Positions 36,128 to 45,559 of a stretch of DNA of 64,000 nucleotides are shown one piece after another. The notes below the pieces were generated by a model. The model had not been told where the DNA came from and did no database searches. It saw nothing but the letters and a program-made list of their open reading frames with translations. Within the stretch, counting starts at the first letter, position 1; the number at the start of each line of letters is the position of its first letter. Source of the stretch: Xenoacremonium recifei (Eukaryota; Ascomycota; Sordariomycetes; Hypocreales; Nectriaceae); assembly GCA_012184525.1 (NCBI GenBank), contig WOFQ01000004.1, forward strand, positions 868,001-932,000, read 5' to 3'. The translations under genes and the position numbers were made by a program.

Positions 36128-36266
36128 ATGGCTGGCGACTGTGGCTGCTCCGGTGCCTCTAGCTGCAACTGCGGCTCTGGCTGTTCGTATCCCCTCCGAT
36201 CGCGGAATCGATGCGCAGTGGACTAATGTTTGGACTGCAGGCTCTTGCTCCGGCTGCGGCAAATAA
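36128..36266 (+). CDS. Copper metallothionein, N. crassa type, 26 aa
   Basis: Two exons, 36128-36182 and 36241-36266, giving a 26-residue protein with seven cysteines at 5, 7, 13, 15, 19, 21 and 24. The Cys-x-Cys pattern starts GDCGCSGASSCNCGSGC and ends CSGCGK, which is the layout of Neurospora copper metallothionein. It chelates Cu(I) in the cytosol and buffers copper. The 58 nt intron must use donor GTTCGT (36183) to keep the frame and split the fifth Cys codon; the nearby GTATCC would break the reading frame. The downstream part is too short to be seen without splicing. TATA box and leader precede it. Confidence 0.9.
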
Positions 36267-37419
36267 GCTGTCGGCTCCCTCCTTACAATCGTCCGATTTT
36301 TTATACGGACCCGTGGCATTTGCCACCATTCTCTCTCGCTCTGAAATATTGGGGCTTTTACGAATGTAACGAAGATGGGGGTAAATGGGCTTCTGAATGA
36401 TGGGACTGGCGAATGATGAAATGCATTGAAGGAGGGATAAGGGGTTCATTAGCTTCGAGTCGATCTCTCAAATACATTTCTTTTGTCGACCTTTTCTTTG
36501 CGTCAGTGAGAAATATGGAGAACGGTTTACGCCGGAGTTTTACGCTCCGACGTGGACATGTGACACAGCAATAAACCGTCATCTTCATCGTCGTGGTGGC
36601 GCAGTAATAACTCAAGCTGGAGCATATATAGATGAACCCTACACTGGAAGGCCCCCAAAAAGATATGCTTACTGGATATATCAAATCCACAATTTAGCAG
36701 CTCAATCATTAGATGTGGGATGATTGAGATTGCAAGTATGCTCAGCATGCCTCCCCCAAGAAGCTAGTGATACCCCAAGACACTGATAAGTTTGCCCAAG
36801 ATAGCTCCGAGTCAGTTATAAGGTGCTTAATGGGACCTCATTAGCAATGAAAACGTCGTTCATCTATTTTAGGTGACAGGGTCCCCGGTTCAAACCTTTA
36901 AGTGCAAACATCAAATGTCGGTAAATCTAGGATTTGTAGGCCTCGTTTCAAACGGGTTTTCAAGAGTGGACGAAGCGGAAACGCGCTCCGCGAACTTATT
37001 TGATTTCCTAATAATTTGATTGACGAAGCATAGTCATGGTACTGAATTTGCTATTACCTTGCTTATACAAAAGGATGACTATTTTTTGATGGTAAGTGTA
37101 AATACTCGTGCTTTCAAATTATTGCGTCTAATATCAGCAAATCTTGCATGAAGCATGCTATTGGAAGTACATGTATTCTGATCGGTTTAAGAGTCTTTTT
37201 GAAAGTAAAATTCGTTTATTTGTCGTGTGACAACCTAGTTCCTAGCCAATGGCATCTTGGAAAAATGCATTCTTACTTACTATTGCTAGACAGGGATGGC
37301 ATGCAGCACGCGCACTAATTCGAGGCGTCGGACGCCTTGTTCCCTTTTCTTCACACCGACAATTCTTTTCCCCCTCTTCATTTTTTCTTTTCAACAAATA
37401 CTACGTACACATAAGTAAG
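36267..37419. other. Intergenic region, AT-rich toward the right
   Basis: 3' region of the metallothionein gene and 5' region of a HET gene. Frames at 36358-36690 and 36159-36449 (minus) are not supported. The last 80 bases are TTTC/CCTC-rich, as expected of a 5' leader; for this reason the upstream in-frame ATG at 37249 was not taken as the start of the next gene. Confidence 0.5.
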
Positions 37420-40042
37420 ATGCCAAATTTTGAAGTTCAACTTCGTCTCGGGGGCCACATGTCTTCCTCTTCCTCTTCCTCTTCCTCGTCCTCCAGCAGT
37501 GACACGGAATCAGACTCGGACTCAGACCATAACTCATCCGATGACAGTGAACTGAGTGACCTGGATGACATGAGGGGTGGTGAGGATGCAGACTTTGATG
37601 AGATCGATACCTTGCTCCCAGGTACTACCGGCGATGGCGATATTGGGACTTACGTTCAGCTCGATGGGACTGAGACAGATCATAGTCGTGAGACCTATTT
37701 CCAAGGTAGTGCCTAACTAATGGGCTGATCATCATTCTAGGTGAATTTTTCGCGGGAAACAGTGGCTTCGGTATGAGCGAGGGCACTGACATAGAGAGTC
37801 AGGATGAAGGCAGTGAAAGAGACCATCCATCTCGTGAGTAACACGAAAGAGCATTGAATTCTCAACTAAACACGTATTTATGTCAGGTGCGGAAGATCTA
37901 GGCAACAGCCAAGATCTTCGCGAAGGACAAGAATCTCGAGCGATGTTACCCGCGCCGGAACCATCAAATAGACTCCGGATTCTTAATCAGCGCGCGGAAG
38001 ACTTGACTCGCCGAAAAGAATCACAGTCCCTTAAAAGCATTATCGCACAGCAGATTCGTACTCTTGAAAAACGTATTGAACGCGACACGACGCTTGACCT
38101 TCAACGACCATATGACGGGAACCAGGATTATGGAAGCATACCACGCACTGTCTCAACTACCACCCAGCCTCCAACCAAAGAGGATTCATCTATCTTGGGT
38201 TGCATATACTCTCTGAGCTGGAACATGTTAGCTCCTTCTCCCAAGTACGCGGCGCTTCCTGGGTATTCCTGTATACGCGTCCTCTTTCTCCATCCAGGAA
38301 GTCACAAGGATCCTCTAGTTGGATCTCTGGATGTACTCGATCTAAACAGTCCCAACATCGAATACGAAGCCATCTCGTACAAATGGGGTCCTCCTGACGT
38401 CTCATCAGACCCAATCATTCTATCTGGCCGCACTGCATATATCAACAAAATACTTCAGAACATGCTTCTACGCCTTCGATTGGCTAGCCATACCCGAATA
38501 CTATGGGCAGATGCTTTGTGTATCAACCAGGCCGATAAAATGGAACGTCAACAGCAGGTCAGTATGATGCAACGAATCTACTCGCAGGCCGTGAGGGTTC
38601 TCGTTTACTTGAGCGGACCCTGTCCTCACGTAAAAGAGGCCTTTGAAGCTGTGAAAGATCTTGCATCGGCCTGGCTGTTCTTTCAGAAGGCAAAGGTTTT
38701 GTTTCTGGAGGACCACCAGACCGTCAGCGAAAGTTTCGATGACAATTTTGACAGCGATAAAATGGGCAGAATTGCAGAAATATTTGGCAATGTTTATTGG
38801 GGTCGGTTATGGGTTCTTCAAGAAGTTGTTTCATCTAGCCGAGCAGTTGTCCATTGGAATGGTGAAGTCATATCTTGGACGCTCGTTGGACTTGCTATTA
38901 CCATCATCAGAAACAACGAAAAGCTATGGACTTTGTTCAATTCTCTGAGCCGGTCACTGGCTGCAAAGTCCGGGCTCATGAACGCATATCTTATGTATCG
39001 ACTACCATCGACCCGGTTCAGAAGTTCTTCCATGTCATTCCTTGATCTCCTACGTCTGACAAGGAGATTTGATGTCACAGAGCCTCTTGATCGAGTATAC
39101 GCGACTCTGGGGCTTCCGAGTCGACAGACTGGCCCAGGAAAACATTTCATATCTCCTGACTATCAAATTGTTCCACGAGGCTTATATACTCGAGTGTTCG
39201 ACTGGGTAGTGACCACCCACGATATTCCTCTGGAGATACTATCGGCCGTCCGACACTCTTCATTACGTTGCCCCAAGGTTTCAACATGGATTCCCCAATG
39301 GCACATTGAACCAATTCGAAGTATCGGAGCTTCTCATCATCAAGGCATGAAGTTCAATGCTTCGGCCGGATGGCCCCATAAGCCCGAGCTACAGGTCAGC
39401 TGGTACCTTGACAAAAGAAGCCTCACTCTAGAGGGTTTCCTGCTTGGTACTATATCATCGGGACTTCGCGTGCTCCCAAAAGTGGCAGTGGGACAATCTC
39501 CAAAATACCGGTTGAGTTGTCTGAAGAAGCACAACAAACTTGTATCATCATGGGTCAATAAGAATCTGCCAAATTCTGCTCGTAGTCGATCACGCCTGAG
39601 CTTGGTATTGACGGCTGGCCAGGACTGGTATGGCAACATTTTACAAGATTCTACGGCGATGGGCCGGCATGAGACATGTTTCACAAATTGGGGACGTAAG
39701 CGATACCGAACTATGGACCTTGTACGCAAAGGAGCTCCAATAACCTGCGGAACTAATCAGGGAAATTTTGGCCAAGTAATGCAGAGAGTGTGTGACGGAA
39801 GAAGCCTGTTTGTAACAGACGACGGCCAGCTTGGTTTAGGCCCAGAAATCCTTGAGCCTGGCGATATTGTCTGCTTACTTCTTGGAGGACCGGTTCCATA
39901 TGTTCTCCGTCCGTTGCGTAATGGGGCATACTATTTTGTGGGCGAGTGCTTTGTTCCGGGACAAATGTTTGGAGAAACGGTTTCCAGTTGGCTAGCACAA
40001 GATCCCCGTCCTTCCAAGCTACTCAGGTTCACCTTGATTTAG
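37420..40042 (+). CDS. HET-domain protein with poly-Ser/acidic N-terminal extension
   Basis: Model: exons 37420-37705, 37741-37833 and 37887-40042, 844 aa. The HET blocks are YEAISYKWGPP (about residue 285), LWADALCINQADK (about 333) and MMQRIYSQAVRVLVYLSG; later EPLDRVYATLGL is the usual fourth motif. The N-terminus has a run of 13 Ser followed by an acidic Asp/Ser stretch (DTESDSDSDH, ELSDLDDM), likely disordered. A Glu/Arg/Lys-rich helix (SQSLKSIIAQQIRTLEKRIERD) precedes the HET domain and may be a coiled coil. Intron 2 (53 nt) is standard; intron 1 would be only 35 nt, unusually short, though it keeps the frame. ATG 37249 is an alternative start. Role in non-self recognition is inferred from the family. 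Confidence 0.85.
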
Positions 40043-40925
40043 TTATGTATTGTTAGTCTCTCATCCAATATTTCTTCGAAAACCCCGTCATAACCTTTCG
40101 TCTGATCTCTGTCCTTCCATAACCCGGACCCCTGGTAAGTGCCCAGGTATTGTCGCCGGATGCAGTTTTGGGTCATTATCGCGCGCTGTTAAGGAAGAAG
40201 CCGCAATTAGTATCACTTTCTTAACCCTAGAGTGAAGAAAGTATGATAATAAAAGAAGGTCCCGGCGCTACCTGTAACGATCTAGCTTCTAACTATAGGG
40301 TAGGTACAACGGACCGTAGGTTCCTGGTTGCCAACTAGGATAGGCACGTTATTCCGAGCGTAGTCGATTGCGTGTTGCGTGTTGTAATGCATAAGTAGAT
40401 TTTATTAACCAAGTTGCATTAACAGCTGGGTAGTCAAGTAGACTATTCTGAGGTGCGTAGAGCTGGTCTATATACTGAACGTCTTCCCCGGCGATTGCAA
40501 TGGAAATGGTAACCTCGTGTTGCGCTCACTTCTTCCATGGTGGGCGCTTCCCTCATGCTCACGTTTTCCGCCGGGAGCTTGCTTCCTGGTCACACGAGTT
40601 TTCCCCATACGTGACGGATGCCTGCATGCCTGACATGGGTCGTGACAGCTCAATACGATCTCGCTTGGCCCCAAATTTAGCCAGTAATTATAACCTCCCA
40701 CTCTTGAGGTAGTAATAGTTACTGTACTAGCCACCTAAATAGGCATGTAGTATTGGTTATATTGCTGCCTAAACTTATTAGTAATAGCATAATTATACTA
40801 AGAAGCAAGCAACATGTCAGATACTGTATTGGCGAAATATAAAAGTGCTTCAAATTCCGCGGAGATCCTGATACTAGTCTCATATTCTGTGAAAACTTTC
40901 ATTATATTATTTCTAAGCACTTATC
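40043..40925. other. AT-rich intergenic region with possible repeat remnants
   Basis: Contains copy A of a 70 bp duplicated segment (40061-40130). From 40271 the sequence starts TGTAACGATC, a beginning common to fungal Ty3/gypsy LTRs, but no convincing right end or target duplication was found. The minus frame 40468-40734 is not supported. 40735-40925 is AT-rich promoter-like DNA before the CVNH pseudogene. Confidence 0.4.
40061..40130 (+). repeat. 70 bp duplicated segment, copy A
   Basis: Begins 18 bases after the HET-gene stop. Copy B (41481-41552) follows the CVNH pseudogene. Shared blocks include CGAAAACCC, GTCATA, TTTCGT, GTCCTTCCATA and CCCGGACC in the same order, with scattered substitutions and small indels. 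By eye about three quarters of positions agree. Confidence 0.7.
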
Positions 40926-41456
40926 ATGAAGCCTCATGGTGTACCCATGATTGCCGTTATGGCTTTTGGCTATTTCCTTGTTGAGATATCTGCTAACTCT
41001 GGTTATGCTGCTACTTGTAACTCAATCGAACTGTACCCTCCAAGCTCAAATGGAAACGACCCATATTGGGATATTGAAGCAAATTGCGCGACATAGAGTG
41101 GTGCTTATAATGTTGACACTAGCATCAATATTGGCTCATGTTTTGCCAATACTAACGGTGTTCTTGTTGCCCGACTGAAGTAGGTATTCCTGCTGTCAAA
41201 TTACTAAACTACATTACTGAAATCTTTCATCGATCGTAGTGGCGGATTTGATGGCTCATGTGAGAGTATTAAACTGAGCGGTACTATTCTAAAAGCCAGC
41301 TGTAAGACGGATGCTGGAATATATGTTTCCACATCTATTGATACCAGTATGTCTTCCTACTTTTAATATTATCAAAATAACTGACAGGAATAAAATGATA
41401 ATTATATTGGAAATTCGAATGGTTTCATGGTTTGCTTTAACCAGAATGGCCATTAG
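40926..41456 (+). pseudogene. CVNH (cyanovirin-N homology) lectin gene, disrupted
   Basis: From ATG 40926 a signal peptide (MIAVMAFGYFLVEISANSG) leads into a CVNH domain: ATCNSIELYPP, then IEANCAT, where TAG at 41094-41096 stops the frame. Translation past it resumes SGAYNVDTSINIGSCFANTNG. An intron at 41180-41239 (donor GTAGGT, acceptor CGTAG) joins to GGFDGSCESIKLSGTILKASC and KTDAGIYVSTSID. A third exon, read to TAG 41456, gives YIGNSNGFMVCFNQNGH, the family's usual end, but the splice (donor GTATGT 41347, acceptor 41387) leaves it out of frame. Two lesions of different kind suggest decay. Intact relatives are secreted glycan-binding proteins. The stop is consistent with C-to-T change of CAG. 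Confidence 0.75.
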
Positions 41457-41759
41457 TCATATAGAGATAAATTCAACCTCTTATCCAAGTTATTTCTCCG
41501 AAAACCCAGTCATAGTATTTCGTTGAATATACGTCCTTCCATAGCCCGGACCAGTAGGCAGCTGCTAAGAGCCCCTGACTCACCAATCCTGACCGAACAG
41601 TACAGTGGCGTGAGTTCGGCAGTTTGATGTGTGATATTAAAGTCCTGTTGTACTCTCAACCAAACTTAGCTATCAAGATCCGTAACTTATCGAGCTGCTG
41701 CATCGGTGAATAGACTCATCCATCCAAGCTTGTCAGGAGAACGTCGGCAAATACCGAGT
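41457..41759. other. Intergenic region with repeat copy B
   Basis: Just over 300 bases between the CVNH pseudogene and the 3' end of the minus-strand membrane protein gene. It contains copy B of the 70 bp repeat (41481-41552) and nothing else recognised. Confidence 0.6.
41481..41552 (+). repeat. 70 bp duplicated segment, copy B
   Basis: Direct-orientation relative of 40061-40130, located 24 bases after the last codon of the CVNH pseudogene. Shares CGAAAACCC, GTCATA, TTTCGT, GTCCTTCCATA and CCCGGACC in order. Outside these limits the similarity fades. Confidence 0.7.
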
Positions 41760-43637
41760 CTAGTCAGTAACCTTGTAAACCCCATCGGGAACTGATCGAA
41801 GGCAAGAGAAGATGAGCGCGATTAGTATAAGGCGCGCAGTGGTGTAGATGAGTATGCCGCAAATGTTGATGATCCTGGAGGCCTGGTCGCTTCTGTATCT
41901 CAACCTCTTTGTTAGGCTAATCCGGCTGGTAATGTTGCTCTTTTTTGAGATGGCATGATCCCAGAAAGAGATGTCTGGCGACGTACGGCCTATGAAGTGT
42001 CGTTCATATTGGCGCCATAGCTCGATTGAAATTTCAGGAAGATCTTCCAACTCAGGATAGCGTCTCAGTGCACAAGCAGAAGCCCAGAATAGCTCGTGCG
42101 AAGAACGATCTGCTGTGATCTCACGAGCCACCTTCCATTGTAGTACGAGTGTTCTCATTCTTGAAACCATAACAAGTAACACATCATATGCCTCTTCTTC
42201 GTCGATATCTCCGTGCGGTCTAGTATTCGACCAGATGATCTTCCAATCTTCATCCTCAAAACCTACGTCGGGAATTTCCGTTATTTCCCACCACTCCTTC
42301 GGAAATTGGCCGAGAATATTCGAGACGTCTGTCGTGCATCTCCTATCCGCAGAAAGCCCCGATAGACGGCTCAGGGCGAAGGTAGAAGCTAGGGCAGCAG
42401 CAGGCAGACCACCCGATACTAGGCTGGCAATTCTCCAGGCAATCTTCTCAGTGTAGGTCGGAAAATCAGATGACCAAGCGATACAGTGTAGGCCACCAAA
42501 GACAAGCGAAGCTATGGCCAGTAAACCCCAGATCAGCGGCACATCTCCATCCATCCATACAGAGTCATTCCGAACTCGGGGCAGCGGCCGACGCAAATAC
42601 GGTATTTTTGTTTCTGGAAGCGGCGGCAATAGTATAGAAAAGAACCGCTGGATGTGTTGATTTTGCCTTGCCCGAATATGTGTCGGCATCTGAAGAACCG
42701 TTGGTTGTGAGATATCTTTTGGCTTCCACCAGTTAGCCATATATGTTGCAATTGCCAGGACTGAAAAGGATAGCGTAGCAATCTCGAGCTGTGTCACCGG
42801 AGCCCCAGTCCTGCTTCGTACAATAACACTCAAGACAACCCAGGTAATCTGAGAGACAGCTACTGCTTTCGCTATCCAGTCGGCCTTGCTCTTATCCTTT
42901 ATGTCTTCTTGAGAGATTGCTATCTCCCTCAGAGGGTGACGTCTCTTCAGTCCATCACTATTGAACGGAAGATCTTCTCCTGTGATAGTGAGGTAGTCTC
43001 TTCTTGAAAGACTCCCGTCCTCATAAAGCTTGGCCCCATCATGTGCCACTATTCCACCCATGTTTGCATAATATGAATGCGTCAAGGTCCATTCCCGCTT
43101 TTTCGTTCTGACTGTATGGTCCTGAACGTTATGCCCATCTTGTAGATTGATAGCCTCATGCTGGCCGACACGCAGCAGTCTGGAAAGAAACTCCAGGCCA
43201 CGGCCGTAGTTAGCTGTCCATTTCCAATTCCTGTTCAATCGCTGGTCGGGCGAGTCAACCGATGGCTTGATCTCATAAGGTTCCCATTCGAATAACCCTG
43301 GATTTGCCTCTAACTCCGTAGAAAGGCGAGACAAGGTGTTCAATGCCAATCGAAGCTCCAAAATAGCCTTTACAAGAACAAATTCGGGAAAGAGGATTGT
43401 GAATACCATCCACTTCATCTTTCGAGATGTCTTTCTCAGTGTAGAATCGTTTTCTGAAGGTACATTAAGATGCAAAATCGTCCAAGTGCACGTAAAGATA
43501 GTTACGAGGCACTGATAGAGGAGAGTAAGAGTTCCACGTTGCGTAGGACCATCTTGCCACCCAACTTTCTGCTGTTGCTCCTGAAATGGCATCGTCGAAG
43601 TATACTCAGGGATGTTGACAATGGCTTGCGGAGACAT
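41760..43637 (-). CDS. Large multi-pass membrane protein of unknown function
   Basis: Single exon, 625 aa from ATG 43637; the frame is open a little further upstream but only with a GTG. After a polar start, GWQDGPTQRGTLTLLYQCL leads into the first helix ending TWTILHLNVPS, a signature I associate with an expanded, uncharacterised ascomycete membrane-protein family. About seven hydrophobic helices are seen, two near the N-terminus, two in the middle (around ITWVVLSVIV and ATLSFSVLAIATYM), two at DVPLIWGLLAIASLVFGG and RIASLVSGGLPAAALAS, and one at the C-terminus. A soluble loop between helices 2 and 3 and a Trp-rich segment (EWWEITEIPDVGFEDEDWK) near the end are conserved-looking. Location (plasma membrane or internal) and role unknown. 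Confidence 0.82.
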   Translation of the reverse strand: MSPQAIVNIPEYTSTMPFQEQQQKVGWQDGPTQRGTLTLLYQCLVTIFTCTWTILHLNVPSENDSTLRKTSRKMKWMVFTILFPEFVLVKAILELRLALNTLSRLSTELEANPGLFEWEPYEIKPSVDSPDQRLNRNWKWTANYGRGLEFLSRLLRVGQHEAINLQDGHNVQDHTVRTKKREWTLTHSYYANMGGIVAHDGAKLYEDGSLSRRDYLTITGEDLPFNSDGLKRRHPLREIAISQEDIKDKSKADWIAKAVAVSQITWVVLSVIVRSRTGAPVTQLEIATLSFSVLAIATYMANWWKPKDISQPTVLQMPTHIRARQNQHIQRFFSILLPPLPETKIPYLRRPLPRVRNDSVWMDGDVPLIWGLLAIASLVFGGLHCIAWSSDFPTYTEKIAWRIASLVSGGLPAAALASTFALSRLSGLSADRRCTTDVSNILGQFPKEWWEITEIPDVGFEDEDWKIIWSNTRPHGDIDEEEAYDVLLVMVSRMRTLVLQWKVAREITADRSSHELFWASACALRRYPELEDLPEISIELWRQYERHFIGRTSPDISFWDHAISKKSNITSRISLTKRLRYRSDQASRIINICGILIYTTARLILIALIFSCLRSVPDGVYKVTD

Positions 43638-43703
43638 GGAGTCTGAAAATAATTGGATCGAGCTGGGTAGAAATTGAATTGCTGCGGATGCACAAGCTGG
43701 CAC

Positions 43704-45559
43704 GAAGCATCGACTCCAGGTCAGCTGGCAAAAGTCAGAATTTTATATCTCGTAATTGGAAATTTGTACGACCTCGCCTTACTTGAACGATTGGTTCTCC
43801 CTTGTCAGGCAGATTCAAGAATATGCACATCTTGCTTTGAATGATTGGCTCGCTCGCCTGACTCAGAACGATTGGCTCTCCTGCCTAATTTCGACAAAGG
43901 GCTCTCTATAACTCTCGATTTGGATGATTTCCTCTTTTATAGGATATTTTGAGGCTATGCAAATGTAATCGTGGGCCTCAAAATAGGCCAGAATTGGCTC
44001 CTCGTGCTCTGTCATATCAATGACTGACGGGACCTTTGAAATACAAACGGCGCGGTACAAAGGGGCAAGTAAAAGATGCTTGCCCTAAATTCAAGGGAAA
44101 GCCCTTGTGGCACTTGAATTAGTTTCTATCGTAGACATGGCATTTCTTTGCTGATGATTGTTACAGACGACGGCTTCTCTAGGCGATAAATGAAATAAAT
44201 AGAGAAAGCAAGCGACAGTCCAATCTTCACAGAAAAAGTTCTTTCAACAAAATCAAAAGTCTCCACAACACAAGACCGCGAAATAGTTTTTTTTTGGATT
44301 CAAAGGATGCAGCAAGGATGGGGAAATTGCTTCCGCATAGATCGACTTCAGCTTGAAACCACAGGGTAGCGCAAAGAGGGTCTGAGGTGCAGGTACGCAG
44401 TATACAGAACCGGGTAGGTACGGAGCACAAGAGGAATATCCCGAGAGAGTAATCATTGGACAGAAACAGGGACAGGGGTCCAAGGTGAGACCTCATGGAA
44501 GCCCATGGGGCGACAGCGAAGGCGGCGGCCATGAAGATGCACAGTCAGGAATGAATATGGACAAGCTCACAAGTTCGAGTGATAAGTCGATGCTCCTTAC
44601 GGAATACATGCTCCGTAAAACCAGGCTCAATAATGTCAGGCCTGCATCATTGTCACACGACTTTGCTGAGCTGAGGTGCCGGAAGTGGCGAGCCCGTAAA
44701 CCAAAAAGAGTCCAGAAGAGCAATTCCCATCGAATCGGCATTCCCTTCATTCTCGTCACTAAGACAAAGACAGGGTCCTCGGGTTTCCAGCCAGCCTCAG
44801 CACGGACTTCCCCTCAATAAACGCTCGTGGCGTGCGGGGAGCTGAACTTGCTTGCTCGAAAAGGGGCATGGCTCCGGGGACTATCGGCCATAGCTCCCGC
44901 AACCCTGCAGTCTAGATTCCCAGAGCGTGAACCATCGCCCACGAACCCTGCTGGACCTAACCTATCACCGCGGCGGCCGCCAGCCTCAGCGGCAAGGAGT
45001 GAGACAGAGCCTCATCCAGAACGGCAACGAGGCCCTCGTAAAAAGGAAGCATGGTCCCCGGTCTAGACTAGTCTGCCCGCTCAAACCGCTCATCCCGCGC
45101 GTTAGCCCGCACGGCAGCGACGGGTTAGCGATATGGTGGCGCCAATATCGAAGCCTATCCCTGCGGGCTTCAGCTCTGTTACGGGAGAGGAGCGACGGCT
45201 GTGGCTGGCGATCCCATGCTCAAAAGAGACAGCTGCACGAGACATCATCTCTTCCCGCATTAGCATGCCGGGGGCTGGACCGTCCTGCATCGTGCACGAG
45301 GCGCGCTGAAACTCCTTCAGCTCGCCAGAGTGGCAAGTGAAGTGCCGCCTATGCCGATGCCCTGGTAAAGGTAAAGCAATGCAGATGAGAGCCTAGAATC
45401 AAGTTGCTGCTGTATGCCTTGCGCCATGTTGGATATAAAAGGCCCTCCTTGCATCCGCATAGTACTACATTCAGCAGCGATTCAACGCCGCCTTCTAGTT
45501 CGGTCGCAACTCTCCCAACTTGTCCAAAGCCACTACGAACTGGAAGAGTCCAGACGAGC
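43704..45559. other. Intergenic region with short repeats and hairpins
   Basis: Three loose copies of GAACGATTGGCTCTCC occur at 43785-43800, 43839-43854 and 43866-43881. Two adjacent inverted repeats follow at 44063-44085 and 44088-44120. Open frames at 43863-44060 (minus), 44485-44820 and 44927-45340 (plus) lack family signals. The last 150 bases hold the leader of the STAND gene. Confidence 0.5.
44063..44120. repeat. Two tandem inverted repeats (hairpins)
   Basis: First: GGGCAAG (44063-44069) pairs with CTTGCCC (44079-44085) around a 9-base loop. Second: AATTCAAG (44088-44095) pairs with CTTGAATT (44113-44120), and inside it CAAGGG (44092-44097) pairs with CCCTTG (44102-44107), giving alternative stems. 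No gene adjoins closely; a terminator or repeat end is possible. Confidence 0.7.

Noticed and set aside
36871..36905. tRNA-like GGTTCAAA element
   Set aside because: The flanks do not pair as a T-arm, and no acceptor or anticodon stem can be drawn.
37249..37419. Upstream ATG of the second HET gene
   Set aside because: The DNA between 37249 and 37419 is TTTC/CCTC-rich leader-like, and its translation does not resemble the family; kept only as an alternative start.
41760..43703. GTG start for the membrane protein
   Set aside because: GTG is not a normal nuclear start in fungi; the first in-frame ATG is at 43637.
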